Below, in pieces: positions 33,964 through 43,476 of a stretch of 64,000 bases of DNA. Positions within the stretch are counted from its first letter, which is position 1. Every line of letters begins with the position of its first letter. The position numbers and the translations under genes were made by a program. This DNA is from Marine Group I thaumarchaeote (GTDB lineage: Archaea; Thermoproteota; Nitrososphaeria; Nitrososphaerales; Nitrosopumilaceae): positions 1 through 64,000 of the forward strand of contig JACATA010000002.1 in the NCBI GenBank assembly GCA_013390375.1, given 5' to 3'. The notes under the pieces are model-generated. The model had not been told where the DNA came from. It saw only the letters and a list, made by a program, of their open reading frames with translations, and did not search any database.

Positions 33964-34319
33964 GTGAACAAGTTTCAAAACAAAAAGCTGATACGAGTGG
34001 CAGATTAGCCGTTGTAGGAGATCGCGAACTTGTAATTGGTTATCGTCTGATTGGAATCGATGATACCTTTATTGTCACCGATGAAGAGGATGCAAGTAAA
34101 AAAATTCAAGAGCTCTACTCATCTGGTGAGTTCGGTTTGATTATTGCAAGCAATTCAATGCGTGATAAACTTTCTTCAAAATTCATCGCAGAAATTGAGG
34201 AGTCCATCGAGCCACTAGTGTTATTTATGCCATCTCAAAAAGAAACTGCTGAAGAAGACAAAGAATCAATTGCTGCATTGGCAAAACGGGTTCTGGGAAT
34301 TAGTATAGAGGTCAATTGA
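33960..34319 (+). CDS. atpF: A-type ATP synthase subunit F
   Basis: Central-stalk subunit, 119 residues, with the CheY-like alpha/beta fold: GRLAVVGDRELVIGYRLIG, then FGLIIASNSMRDKL and LVLFMPSQ. It links subunit D and can modulate ATPase activity. TTG start, overlapping subunit C. Confidence 0.9.
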   Translation: MSEQVSKQKADTSGRLAVVGDRELVIGYRLIGIDDTFIVTDEEDASKKIQELYSSGEFGLIIASNSMRDKLSSKFIAEIEESIEPLVLFMPSQKETAEEDKESIAALAKRVLGISIEVN

Positions 34320-34320
34320 C

Positions 34321-36084
34321 ATGGCAGACGCTATAATTTCAAGAATTACTGGTCCTGTTGTAGTAGCTAAGGATATTGAAGGCGCGCACATGTTTGACGT
34401 TGTTCGTATTGGTGAGATGGGTCTTATGGGTGAAATCATTCGTCTGGAAGGAAACACTGCGCAGATTCAAGTTTACGAGGATACAACTGGTCTCAAGCCA
34501 GGAGAAAAAGTGATAAATACAAATCGACCACTCTCTTTGCAGCTTGGACCGGGACTCTTAACATCAATTTATGATGGAATTCAAAGACCTTTGGATGTCT
34601 TAGCTGCAGAGAGTGGAGACTTTATCAGCAGGGGAAAAATTATTCCTGCACTTGATCAAAAGAAAAAGTGGGAGTTTATCCCAGTAAAGAAAAACGGAGA
34701 CCAAGTTTCTCCCGGTGAGATAATCGCTGAAGTTCAAGAGACTCCGCTAATCAAACACAAAATTATGGTGCCTTACAACGTTTCTGGCGAACTTGTTGAT
34801 ATTTCTGAAGGACAGTTTACTGTAAATGACAAAATTGCAGCCGTAAAAAATAGTAAGACTACTGATATCGGTCTATCAAGTTGGTGGACAGTAAGAATAC
34901 CAAGACCAGTTTTGAGAAAGCTTGCACCTGATCAACCATTACTTACAGGCCAAAGAGTACTTGACACATTTTTCCCTGTTGCTAAAGGAGGTTCAGCTGC
35001 AATTCCAGGTCCATTTGGAAGTGGAAAAACAGTAACTCAACAGCAGCTTGCCAAGTGGGCAGACAGCGAGATAATTGTTTACATTGGTTGTGGAGAAAGA
35101 GGAAATGAAATGTGTGAAGTACTGACACAATTCCCTAAACTAATAGATCCAAAATCAAAGCGTCCTTTAATGGAACGAACTATTCTAGTGGCAAACACTT
35201 CAAACATGCCAGTAGCTGCACGTGAAGCAAGTATCTATACTGGAATTACAATGGGTGAATATTATCGTGACATGGGATACGGTGTAGCACTTATGGCTGA
35301 CAGTACTTCAAGATGGGCTGAGGCATTAAGAGAAATTTCAGGAAGGCTAGAAGAGATGCCTGGTGAAGAAGGATATCCAGCATATCTCGGAAGAAGATTA
35401 GCAGAGTTTTATGAAAGAGGAGGAAGATGCATTGTTATTTCTCCTGAAGAGCGTGAAGGCTCCTTATCTATAGTTGGTGCAGTCTCTCCACCCGGTGGAG
35501 ATTTTTCAGAACCAGTTTCACAAAACACACTTAGAGTAACCCGTGTGTTCTGGGGACTTGATGCCAATTTAGCAAACAGGAGACACTTTCCAGCAATCAA
35601 CTGGCTGACAAGCTATTCTTTGTACATGGATGACATGGCAGACTGGTACAAATCTAACGTTTCAAAGGATTGGATTGACCTAAGAAAAGAGGCATTAGAA
35701 ATTTTACAGAAAGAATCAGAACTGCAAGAGATTGTGCAACTTGTAGGATATGATGCATTACCGGAACCAGAAAAAGGAATCTTGGACACTGCCCGTTCAA
35801 TTCGTGAAGATTACCTCCAGCAAAGTGCATTTGATGAGGTTGATACTTACACATCAATACAAAAACAACACAAGATGTTGTCTACCATTTTAGAATTTGG
35901 TAGGAAGGAGGCTGACGTAATAAAGAAAGGATCTACATCTGCCAAAGTGGGAGCACTTGAATCAAGAGGAATGATACCAAAAATGAAATGGACAAAAGAG
36001 GAAGAATTAGAAAAATTACTAAACGACATTAACAGCAAGATGAAACAAGAATTTGATTCCCTTTCAAAGGAGAGTTCTAACTAA
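34321..36084 (+). CDS. atpA: A-type ATP synthase catalytic subunit A
   Basis: Catalytic subunit, 587 residues. Walker A is [12 protein letters not shown] near residue 235, the metal/Walker B region is [15 protein letters not shown], and the catalytic Glu of the GERGNEM loop is present. The archaeal/vacuolar non-homologous insertion before the P-loop is seen (about 110-200). It forms the A3B3 ring with the next gene, with which it shares a one-base overlap. Confidence 0.97.
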   Translation: MADAIISRITGPVVVAKDIEGAHMFDVVRIGEMGLMGEIIRLEGNTAQIQVYEDTTGLKPGEKVINTNRPLSLQLGPGLLTSIYDGIQRPLDVLAAESGDFISRGKIIPALDQKKKWEFIPVKKNGDQVSPGEIIAEVQETPLIKHKIMVPYNVSGELVDISEGQFTVNDKIAAVKNSKTTDIGLSSWWTVRIPRPVLRKLAPDQPLLTGQRVLDTFFPVAKGGSAAIPGPFGSGKTVTQQQLAKWADSEIIVYIGCGERGNEMCEVLTQFPKLIDPKSKRPLMERTILVANTSNMPVAAREASIYTGITMGEYYRDMGYGVALMADSTSRWAEALREISGRLEEMPGEEGYPAYLGRRLAEFYERGGRCIVISPEEREGSLSIVGAVSPPGGDFSEPVSQNTLRVTRVFWGLDANLANRRHFPAINWLTSYSLYMDDMADWYKSNVSKDWIDLRKEALEILQKESELQEIVQLVGYDALPEPEKGILDTARSIREDYLQQSAFDEVDTYTSIQKQHKMLSTILEFGRKEADVIKKGSTSAKVGALESRGMIPKMKWTKEEELEKLLNDINSKMKQEFDSLSKESSN

Positions 36085-37487
36085 TGCCAAACGTATCGTA
36101 TAAAACACTAGACAAAGTTGCAGGCCCACTGATTTTTGTCAAGGGGGTTGATAACGCAGCTTATGGTGAAATGGTTGAGATAAAATTAGAAAATGGAGAA
36201 AGACGACAGGGACAAGTATTAGATACAAGTCAAGGTCTTGCTGTAGTCCAGGTCTTCGGTCAAACTTTAGGTCTTAACACTACTGGTACTTCAACAACAT
36301 TCCTTGGTGAAACAGCAACATTATCAGTATCTGATGAAATGCTCGGAAGAGTATTTGATGGACTGGGAAACCCAAAAGATAATGGACCAAAGATTGTATC
36401 AAAAGAAAAATTTGATCTAGTAGGTTCCAGCATTAATCCATATTCCAGAGAAGAACCATCGGAATTCATTCAAACGGGAATGTCAAACATTGATGGAATG
36501 AACACACTGGTAAGGGGTCAGAAATTACCAATCTTCTCAGCATCCGGCCTACCACATAATCAACTTGCATCACAAATTGCAAGACAGGCACAAGTCCTTG
36601 GCACGGAAGAAAACTTTTCTGTTGTCTTTGCAGCAATTGGAATTACAAGTGAGGAGGCAAACTTTTTCATTAAGCAATTCGAAGAGAGTGGTTCACTTGA
36701 AAGAACTGCACTTTTCCTTAACTTATCTTCTGATCCTTCAATGGAACGTATACTTACTCCTAGACTTGCACTAACCACCGCAGAATTCCTTGCATATGAA
36801 CGCGAACAACACGTCTTGGTCATTTTAACAGATATGACAAACTATTGTGAAGCATTAAGAGAAATTTCTGCAGCACGTGAAGAAGTTCCAGGAAGAAGAG
36901 GTTATCCAGGTTATCTGTATACAGACTTGGCTTCAATTTATGAGCGTGCAGGAAAAATCAAGGGAAGGAAAGGTTCAGTAACACAACTACCAATTCTTAC
37001 AATGCCTGCTGACGACATCACACATCCAATCCCTGATCTTACTGGTTACATTACTGAGGGTCAGATTGTAATGAATAGAGAATTACACAGAGCAAACATC
37101 CAACCACCCGTTGACGTTCTAACAAGTTTGTCACGTTTAATGAACCAAGGAATTGGTGAAGGAAGAACAAGAGAAGATCACAGACAACTTGCGGACCAAC
37201 TTTATGCTGCTTATGCTCAAGGTAAAGATGCAAGAGCACTTGCTGCCATTGTAGGTGAAGGTGCACTAAGTGATCTTGATAGAAAATTCCTTATTGTTGC
37301 AAACGACTTTGAGAAAAAATTTGTTCATCAGGGACCTAACGAGAACCGTTCCATTGAGCAGACACTTTCACTTGGTTGGGATCTATTAGCAGGGCTTTCA
37401 GAGACTGAACTTACCCGTATCAAACCAGAATTTATTGCTAAATATGCAAAGAAGACTAGTACCGGTGGCACAAACAAATCTGAATAG
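36084..37487 (+). CDS. atpB: A-type ATP synthase regulatory subunit B
   Basis: Non-catalytic ring subunit, 467 residues. The P-loop position reads [14 protein letters not shown], which lacks the catalytic Gly-Lys-Thr, as expected for B. The segments [31 protein letters not shown] and [13 protein letters not shown] are family hallmarks. Confidence 0.97.
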   Translation: MPNVSYKTLDKVAGPLIFVKGVDNAAYGEMVEIKLENGERRQGQVLDTSQGLAVVQVFGQTLGLNTTGTSTTFLGETATLSVSDEMLGRVFDGLGNPKDNGPKIVSKEKFDLVGSSINPYSREEPSEFIQTGMSNIDGMNTLVRGQKLPIFSASGLPHNQLASQIARQAQVLGTEENFSVVFAAIGITSEEANFFIKQFEESGSLERTALFLNLSSDPSMERILTPRLALTTAEFLAYEREQHVLVILTDMTNYCEALREISAAREEVPGRRGYPGYLYTDLASIYERAGKIKGRKGSVTQLPILTMPADDITHPIPDLTGYITEGQIVMNRELHRANIQPPVDVLTSLSRLMNQGIGEGRTREDHRQLADQLYAAYAQGKDARALAAIVGEGALSDLDRKFLIVANDFEKKFVHQGPNENRSIEQTLSLGWDLLAGLSETELTRIKPEFIAKYAKKTSTGGTNKSE

Positions 37488-37496
37488 GTGATTTGA

Positions 37497-38159
37497 ATGC
37501 CATCCAACACTGACATCCGTCCAACTCGCCTCGAATACTTGCGTACAAAAAAACGAATCAAGATTGCAAAAAAGGGACTCAAGCTGTTAAAACTAAAACG
37601 CCAAGCTTTGATTCTAGAATTTTTCAGTATTAGCAAGGCATCATCCAGATTGCGGGGAGAGCTAAATGCCGAACTGATCAAGGGTTACCAAAGCATAAGG
37701 ATGGCGGAGATGATTGATGGCGAAATGAGACTTGAAAACGAGGCAATGAAAATTCCTCAATTAAAAAAATTATTGATTACACCAAAGAACGTTATGGGCG
37801 TAAAGATTCCAAGACTTGAAGGTGGAAGAAGGGAAGAATCACTTACCGACTATTTGTTAGAGATTCCAGTTTCCATCAGTGAAGCAATGAAGGCATTCCA
37901 AGAAGTGCATAAAATTGTCCTAGATGTAGCAGAAAAAGAGACAACACTACGAAAATTACTATATGAGATTGATAAGACAAAACGAAAGGCTAATGCAATC
38001 GAAAACGTCTTCATTCCAAGACTAGAATCCGCTGTTAAGTTCATTACGTTTAGGCTTGAAGAGATGGAGCGAGATACGTTTGCAATGTTAAAGACTGTAA
38101 AACGAAAGATGGAAGAAAGAGAAAAGAAAAAGGTGGAGGCAACAGTAATTGCAAATTGA
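37497..38159 (+). CDS. atpD: A-type ATP synthase subunit D (central shaft)
   Basis: Central rotor shaft, 220 residues. It is a long coiled coil formed by N- and C-terminal helices: TRLEYLRTKKRIKIAKKGLKL and, late, KTKRKANAIENVFIPRLE, the conserved RRVNALE-type motif. It lies 9 nt after subunit B. Confidence 0.93.
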   Translation: MPSNTDIRPTRLEYLRTKKRIKIAKKGLKLLKLKRQALILEFFSISKASSRLRGELNAELIKGYQSIRMAEMIDGEMRLENEAMKIPQLKKLLITPKNVMGVKIPRLEGGRREESLTDYLLEIPVSISEAMKAFQEVHKIVLDVAEKETTLRKLLYEIDKTKRKANAIENVFIPRLESAVKFITFRLEEMERDTFAMLKTVKRKMEEREKKKVEATVIAN

Positions 38160-38208
38160 TTTTAAAAATTCCCAACAAAAAAAATTTTACTATATTAAAC
38201 GGGCAGTT

Positions 38209-38277
38209 ATGATGGGAAACATCTTCATCGCCATTGCTGTAATTTTGTATTTGAGCAAAGAACTTTTGGGTGCATGA
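38209..38277 (+). CDS. 22-aa membrane microprotein inside the ATP synthase operon
   Basis: An ATG frame encodes MMGNIFIAIAVILYLSKELL and two more residues. It is one hydrophobic helix with a short polar end. It begins 49 nt after atpD and ends one base before the ATG of the next operon gene, so the spacing fits a translated gene. A TATA-like ACTATATTAAA lies just upstream. No annotation is known to me; chance is possible for a frame this short. Confidence 0.4.
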   Translation: MMGNIFIAIAVILYLSKELLGA

Positions 38278-38278
38278 T

Positions 38279-38608
38279 ATGTCGTCGTCACAAGATCAAT
38301 ACATCAGCTCACTCAAGAAGATAAAACAAGTAGAAGAAGAAGCTCAAAAGGAGATTGAAAGTTACAAAAGTAAGATTGAGGATCAAATCATTCAGTTAGA
38401 ATCGGAATTAGAAAAGGCAATTACAGCTGCAAAGGCTGATGGTGAAAAACTAGTTGATTCAAGTGTAGCAGATGCTACAAAAAAAGCCGATGCTGAAACA
38501 CAAAAGACAATTGAAGAAGCAAAGACGAAATCTAAAGACGTTGCATCGCAAATCACATCACAAAACGCGCAAGACATTATCAACATTTTACTAAAAGGAG
38601 TAGAGTAG
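38279..38608 (+). CDS. atpH: A-type ATP synthase subunit H (peripheral stalk, G/H family)
   Basis: A 109-residue Glu/Lys/Ala-rich coiled coil (YISSLKKIKQVEEEAQKEIE; LESELEKAITAAKADGE) with the heptad and hendecad spacing of the stalk subunit that pairs with E. I chose the ATG at 38279 over a GTG three codons upstream, which overlaps the microprotein. The next gene begins 3 bases after its stop. Confidence 0.8.
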   Translation: MSSSQDQYISSLKKIKQVEEEAQKEIESYKSKIEDQIIQLESELEKAITAAKADGEKLVDSSVADATKKADAETQKTIEEAKTKSKDVASQITSQNAQDIINILLKGVE

Positions 38609-38610
38609 AA

Positions 38611-40716
38611 GTGTTCAAGCCTGTTAAAATGGCTAAGATAGCTATTATGGGCCTGCGAAAAAATCAGCAGAATGTCGTTTCTATTTTACATGACATGGAA
38701 GTTTTGCAATTAGAACCATTATCAAAAGATGTTTTAGCCATTGTAAAAAATGAGCGTGACAACGAGCTAACAAGGCAGGTCACAGACCAGCTGTTGCGAG
38801 TGAAGGCATTAATGACAGTGCTCCCTAGTATACCGGTAACTGTTAGAAAGCGCTTTGATTCTATTGACGACCTATTGCAAACTGCCAGTACCATTGATGT
38901 TGACGAGCAAGTCGCAAGCCTTGAGAAGGAAAAGGAAGCACTTCTAACTGAAATCAAGGATACTGAGAACAACCTAAAACTTGTTGAAGAATTTAGTTTC
39001 TTCCCTGAAGACCTGAAGATTCTTCAACTGTCATCTGCAAATTCCTATTTTGGAAGAATTCCATCTGACAAGTTTGAAGAATTTAAGAAAACTCTTGACG
39101 CACATAAACAAGACATTATGCTCTATACAAAAGCAGACAAAAAAGTTACACATCTAATCTTGGTAGTATTTCCAACAATTTCATCTGATGCTTTTGCTGA
39201 GATTATTCAAAAACATAATGCCAAAATTGAGGCAGTGCCAAACCTAAACGGAACACCAAACGAAATCATTACAAACCAAAAAAGCAATTTGCAAACAAAA
39301 AATCAAAGGCTTAAACAGATCAATGACGAGTTAAACAAAATTTCAGAAAAACATTTTGCTAATTTAGTTGAAGTTGAAGAACAGTTACAGATAGAAAACA
39401 AAAAACTTGAAGTAATTTCTAACCTTGGCGTAACTAAGGATGCCTTTGCAATGGAAGGATGGGTTCCAAAACCAAAACTCGGTCAAATTGAGTCCACTTT
39501 GAAAAAATTTGCCGAAGGTACGACCATCTACGAACTAGAAACCGAGGATAAACCACCAACACTGATGAGCAATCCAGGAAGATTTAGATTGTTTGAGGCG
39601 TTCGTTCGATTCTATTCCCTGCCACAAAGCAAGGAGTTTGATCCTACGATGGTTTTTGCTCTGGTCTTCCCAATCTTTTATGGATTAATGATTGGTGATG
39701 TTGGCTATTGTCTGTTTATACTTCTTGTCTGTCTGTGGGTTATCAGACGTATAGAAAAAGGAAAACGCAATCTAACCATCTTCCCAAGGCAACTGCGAAG
39801 TTTTGCAATGTTGATATTGAAAAAAAGACAGATGGTAAAGCTATCAAAAGCAATGATTCCCGGTTGTGTTGTTGGAATAGTTTTAGGAGTTATCTTCGAC
39901 TTGTATTTTGGATTTCACCTCAACGGCTACGTGTTTGATGTTCTGGCCAGTGCTGGAGTTACTGGTTTTCCTGAACCTGGCGAAATCTTAAACCGACCTT
40001 CACAAGCATTTCTTGATCCTATTCATAATGCAGGCACACTTCTGCTTTATGCTGGATATATTGGCATTGGATTTGTATCATTTGGTCTAATTCTAGGCAT
40101 CATTAATTGTATTAGAGAAGGTGAAAAAAAAGAGGTCCTAGTCAAGGTTGGCTGGCTAGCATTTGGTTGGGGAGTTGTTCTTCTTGGACTTGCTCTCATA
40201 CATGGAGATGCCATCAATCCAATGTGGCCGAAGTTAATTGAAGTCAATCCAATCGCATTTTTGTACTTTGGATTAATTTTTAGCGGTATTGGATTAATGG
40301 TCTCTTGCGATAAGGGTGCTGGCGCTATGAAAATCATGGCAATAATGGAGTTAGCTACAATTGTAAGCCACATTCTTTCCTATACAAGACTGATTGGAAT
40401 TTTGCTGGCGTCTGTCATACTTGCTCATACAATTGACTACGTATTCTTAAAAGCGCTTAACATTGGATTTCCATTAATTGTCCTTGGTACAATAATATTA
40501 TTCATAGGGCATTTGTTCAACATAATCATTGGAGTCTTTGAACCTGGAATACAAGGCGCGAGGTTGATTTACGTCGAGTACTTCTCCAAGTTTTATCGTG
40601 GTAACGGTAGACCGTTCAAACCATTTGGATCCTTACGAAAGTTCACAGAAGAAAAATATCATACTGAGCAACAAGAAGAAAAAAAACTAGGCAAGCCAAA
40701 ACTAAAGGTTAAATAG
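38611..40716 (+). CDS. atpI: A-type ATP synthase subunit I (membrane stator, a-subunit)
   Basis: The proton-channel stator subunit, 701 residues. The first ~350 are cytoplasmic (VKMAKIAIMGLRKNQQNVVS and long coiled coils). The second half has about seven to eight membrane helices, beginning MVFALVFPIFYGLMIGDVGY. Late segments such as ILSYTRLIGILLASVILAH carry the conserved Arg of the channel. It is the last gene of the operon and is followed by a 175-bp gap. Confidence 0.95.
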   Translation: MFKPVKMAKIAIMGLRKNQQNVVSILHDMEVLQLEPLSKDVLAIVKNERDNELTRQVTDQLLRVKALMTVLPSIPVTVRKRFDSIDDLLQTASTIDVDEQVASLEKEKEALLTEIKDTENNLKLVEEFSFFPEDLKILQLSSANSYFGRIPSDKFEEFKKTLDAHKQDIMLYTKADKKVTHLILVVFPTISSDAFAEIIQKHNAKIEAVPNLNGTPNEIITNQKSNLQTKNQRLKQINDELNKISEKHFANLVEVEEQLQIENKKLEVISNLGVTKDAFAMEGWVPKPKLGQIESTLKKFAEGTTIYELETEDKPPTLMSNPGRFRLFEAFVRFYSLPQSKEFDPTMVFALVFPIFYGLMIGDVGYCLFILLVCLWVIRRIEKGKRNLTIFPRQLRSFAMLILKKRQMVKLSKAMIPGCVVGIVLGVIFDLYFGFHLNGYVFDVLASAGVTGFPEPGEILNRPSQAFLDPIHNAGTLLLYAGYIGIGFVSFGLILGIINCIREGEKKEVLVKVGWLAFGWGVVLLGLALIHGDAINPMWPKLIEVNPIAFLYFGLIFSGIGLMVSCDKGAGAMKIMAIMELATIVSHILSYTRLIGILLASVILAHTIDYVFLKALNIGFPLIVLGTIILFIGHLFNIIIGVFEPGIQGARLIYVEYFSKFYRGNGRPFKPFGSLRKFTEEKYHTEQQEEKKLGKPKLKVK

Positions 40717-40891
40717 AAATTTTCAAAACCTGATTAAATTTTAACAAAATAGTGTTAGAAAATTCACTTTTTTAGTAATCATTTTACTTTGTAATGCTAG
40801 AATGCAAAGATTGCAGGATCTTCACGATGCTCCCCTTTGTGCTGGTTCTGCATTCTTGCACTTGATCTAGTATTGTAAATTTGAAACTTGG

Positions 40892-41353
40892 TTAGGAATA
40901 TCTTAGTTGGTTTACATCCAGCATGCGACTGCAGTACCTACACTTTAACACAAGACCATCTTTATCAATTACATCCATAACCGATTCGATGTGTTCCTTA
41001 CTGTTTGTAACACACTCTGGATTAGAACACCTAAAGATTCGTTCTATTTCATTTGGCAATGAAACATGTCTTTTCTCAACAAGCTGATAATTTTTGATAA
41101 TGTTAACTGTAGCCGAAGGCGATATTACAGCAAGTTTGTTAGTGTCATCTTGCTCTAAAAACTTGTTTTCAACTTTGATAATATCTTTCTTTTTTAATTT
41201 GCCACTTGGTACGTTGAGTGCTATTGTAATTACATCACCTTTTTCAGCATTAATTTCTAGTGCATCAAGTACTTGGAGACCTTTTCCACCGTCAATATGA
41301 TCTATAACCGTTCCATTTTTGATACGTCTGACTATGAGGTCAGTCTCTTCCAT
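40892..41353 (-). CDS. pyrI: Aspartate carbamoyltransferase regulatory subunit
   Basis: Allosteric subunit, 153 residues. The N-terminal nucleotide-binding domain starts LIVRRIKNGTVIDHIDGGKGL and the C-terminal zinc domain has four Cys (RCSNPECVTN and CRYCSRML). It binds CTP/ATP and keeps the catalytic trimers together. It is divergent from pyrB, with only 41 bp between the start codons. A TATATAG on this strand lies about 22 nt before the ATG. Confidence 0.95.
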   Translation of the reverse strand: MEETDLIVRRIKNGTVIDHIDGGKGLQVLDALEINAEKGDVITIALNVPSGKLKKKDIIKVENKFLEQDDTNKLAVISPSATVNIIKNYQLVEKRHVSLPNEIERIFRCSNPECVTNSKEHIESVMDVIDKDGLVLKCRYCSRMLDVNQLRYS

Positions 41354-41394
41354 TAGAATAGTTTGTATTACACCTCTATATATTATTCAAAGAG

Positions 41395-42324
41395 ATGAAT
41401 GAGTTTTATAAAAAGAACATCATTTCTGTGAGGAATTTAGACAAACAAAAACTAGAACTAATTTTTGACGCCACAGATAAAATCATCGATATGAGTCAGG
41501 ACAAAAGACGTGAGATTGCTAGGGGCAAAACCCTTGGATACTTGTTTTTTGAACCAAGTACTAGAACTAGACTTAGTTTCGAATCTGCCATAGCACTGCT
41601 TGGAGGCACATCTCTTGGAATAGCAGATGCCACATCTTCATCAATACACAAAGGGGAAACACTTGGGGACACTGTCAAAGTAATTTCCAGTTACTGCGAT
41701 GTGCTAGTTTTAAGACATTCCTTAGATGGTTCTAGTAGATTTGCGGCAGAGATATCTAACAAACCTGTTATAAATGCAGGAAGCGGCACGGAAGAACATC
41801 CAACACAAACAATTCAGGACCTTTACACAATAAAGAAAGAAAAGAAGAAGATTGACGGTCTAAAAATAGGAATTGCTGGTGATCTAAAATATGGAAGAAC
41901 CGTTTACTCACTTTTGTATGGTTTGCGTAACTATGACGTAGACTTACATCTTATCTCCCCTGAATCTCTTAGAATTCGTTCTGACTCTACCTATGACATT
42001 AAAAAAGAATTATCATATACAGAATCGTCAAATATTGATGAATATATTGAAGATCTAGATGTGTTATACGTCACAAGAATTCAGAAAGAAAGATTTCCAG
42101 ATGAAGAAGAATATGCCAAAGTTAAAGGCAGCTATGTAATTGGCTCTGATATGGTAAAGAAGATGAAGGATGATGCGATCATATTGCACCCCCTACCACG
42201 CATTGATGAGATCTCTGCCGATGTTGATAATACAAAACAGGCAAAGTACTTTGAGCAGGCAGAGTATGGAAAGTATACCCGTGCTGCACTGCTTGGTCTG
42301 ATTCTAAACGAGAACGGCTTCTGA
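41395..42324 (+). CDS. pyrB: Aspartate carbamoyltransferase catalytic subunit
   Basis: First committed step of pyrimidine synthesis: carbamoyl phosphate plus aspartate to carbamoyl aspartate. The 309 residues have the carbamoyl-phosphate loop FFEPSTRTRLSFE (Ser-Thr-Arg-Thr-Arg at 55-59), the HPTQTIQDL segment and the HPLPR motif. Length is normal. It pairs with the divergently read pyrI. Confidence 0.96.
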   Translation: MNEFYKKNIISVRNLDKQKLELIFDATDKIIDMSQDKRREIARGKTLGYLFFEPSTRTRLSFESAIALLGGTSLGIADATSSSIHKGETLGDTVKVISSYCDVLVLRHSLDGSSRFAAEISNKPVINAGSGTEEHPTQTIQDLYTIKKEKKKIDGLKIGIAGDLKYGRTVYSLLYGLRNYDVDLHLISPESLRIRSDSTYDIKKELSYTESSNIDEYIEDLDVLYVTRIQKERFPDEEEYAKVKGSYVIGSDMVKKMKDDAIILHPLPRIDEISADVDNTKQAKYFEQAEYGKYTRAALLGLILNENGF

Positions 42325-42385
42325 ATAGTTCATTTCGAAACATGTTTAGTTTTACCGTATACTAAAAAAGTTAGACTAGGCTAAA

Positions 42386-42396
42386 TTTTAAATATA
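42386..42396 (+). promoter_or_regulatory. TATA-like box of the multicopper oxidase gene
   Basis: TTTTAAATATA lies 21 nt before the ATG at 42418, the spacing expected for a leaderless transcript. Confidence 0.5.
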
Positions 42397-42417
42397 GCCG
42401 AAAAGTGATCAATTTGT

Positions 42418-43476
42418 ATGCTTACCAGTGGACAAAAGATGTTTATTGTAATAGCTACGGTCTCTCTGGGTTTTGTTGGATATCTTGTTTTTCCCACCAT
42501 GGACATTACTGCACAAGAACAGCCAGAAGTTTTTGTAACTCATTCTGGTGCAGTGGTACAGACAACCGGTGATGTATTAGATCCTGTTTATACAATTCAA
42601 GAAGTTGAATTTGATCCAGAAAAATACTTGCGAGATTTTGACTATGGCAAAGTTTCGAAGTTAGAAGATGGTACAACACTTCGTGAGTTTACCATTATAG
42701 CTGAGGATGATAAAATAATGGAAATTGCGCCTGGCATATTTTATAATGTCTGGACATTTAACGGGTCAGTTCCTGGACCCACAATTCGTGCTACGGAAGG
42801 TGACCTAGTAAGAATTTACTTTATTAACAACGGTGACAAGGAGCATACAATTCACTTTCATGGAAACCATCCAGCTGAGATGGACGGCATATTTGAGATA
42901 GTTGGTTCGGGCGGTGGTCAGTTTACTTATGAGTTCATAGCGGGCCCTGTTGGCGTTCACCCGTATCATTGTCATGTAATGCCAGTTGAGGAGCACATTG
43001 GTCATGGGCTTTATGGAGTCTTCATTGTTGATCCAAAAGAAGGTAGACAGCAGGCTGACGAAATGGTCATGGTTCTAAATGGGTTTGATACTGACTTTGA
43101 CGGCGAAAATAATCTATATGCCGCAAACACTATTCCATTTTACTATCAGCACCACCCCATTCAGATTAACATGAATGAACTAATCCGAGTTTATGTTGTG
43201 AACATGGTTGGGCTTGATCCTATAAACAATTTCCATCTACACGGTACCTTGTACAAATACTACCCAACAGGCACTGATCTAGTTCCATCATTTTTTACTG
43301 ACATGGTTACATTTTCACAAAGTGAAAGGGGAATTATAGAGTTTGAATATGAATATACGGGAAGATACATGTTTCATGCGCACCTTACTGAATTTTCTGA
43401 TAAGGGATGGACTGGTCTTTTCTATGTAAAAGATAGTTCTCAGCTAAACACTGAGGTATATAATTTTGGAAGTTAA
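42418..43476 (+). CDS. Two-domain multicopper oxidase (laccase/NirK-like)
   Basis: A 352-residue secreted copper protein with an N-terminal membrane helix or signal (MFIVIATVSLGFVGYLVF). Domain 1 has HTIHFHGNHPAEMDG and HPYHCHVMPVEEHIGHG, giving the type 1 copper Cys and His. Domain 2 has NNFHLHGTLYKYYP and MFHAHLTEF, His pairs without a Cys. This is the pattern of two-domain oxidases with type 1 copper only in domain 1, which form trimers with trinuclear sites. AOA have several; a role in nitrite/NO or electron flow is debated. The ZIP gene overlaps it by 11 bases. Confidence 0.88.
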   Translation: MLTSGQKMFIVIATVSLGFVGYLVFPTMDITAQEQPEVFVTHSGAVVQTTGDVLDPVYTIQEVEFDPEKYLRDFDYGKVSKLEDGTTLREFTIIAEDDKIMEIAPGIFYNVWTFNGSVPGPTIRATEGDLVRIYFINNGDKEHTIHFHGNHPAEMDGIFEIVGSGGGQFTYEFIAGPVGVHPYHCHVMPVEEHIGHGLYGVFIVDPKEGRQQADEMVMVLNGFDTDFDGENNLYAANTIPFYYQHHPIQINMNELIRVYVVNMVGLDPINNFHLHGTLYKYYPTGTDLVPSFFTDMVTFSQSERGIIEFEYEYTGRYMFHAHLTEFSDKGWTGLFYVKDSSQLNTEVYNFGS

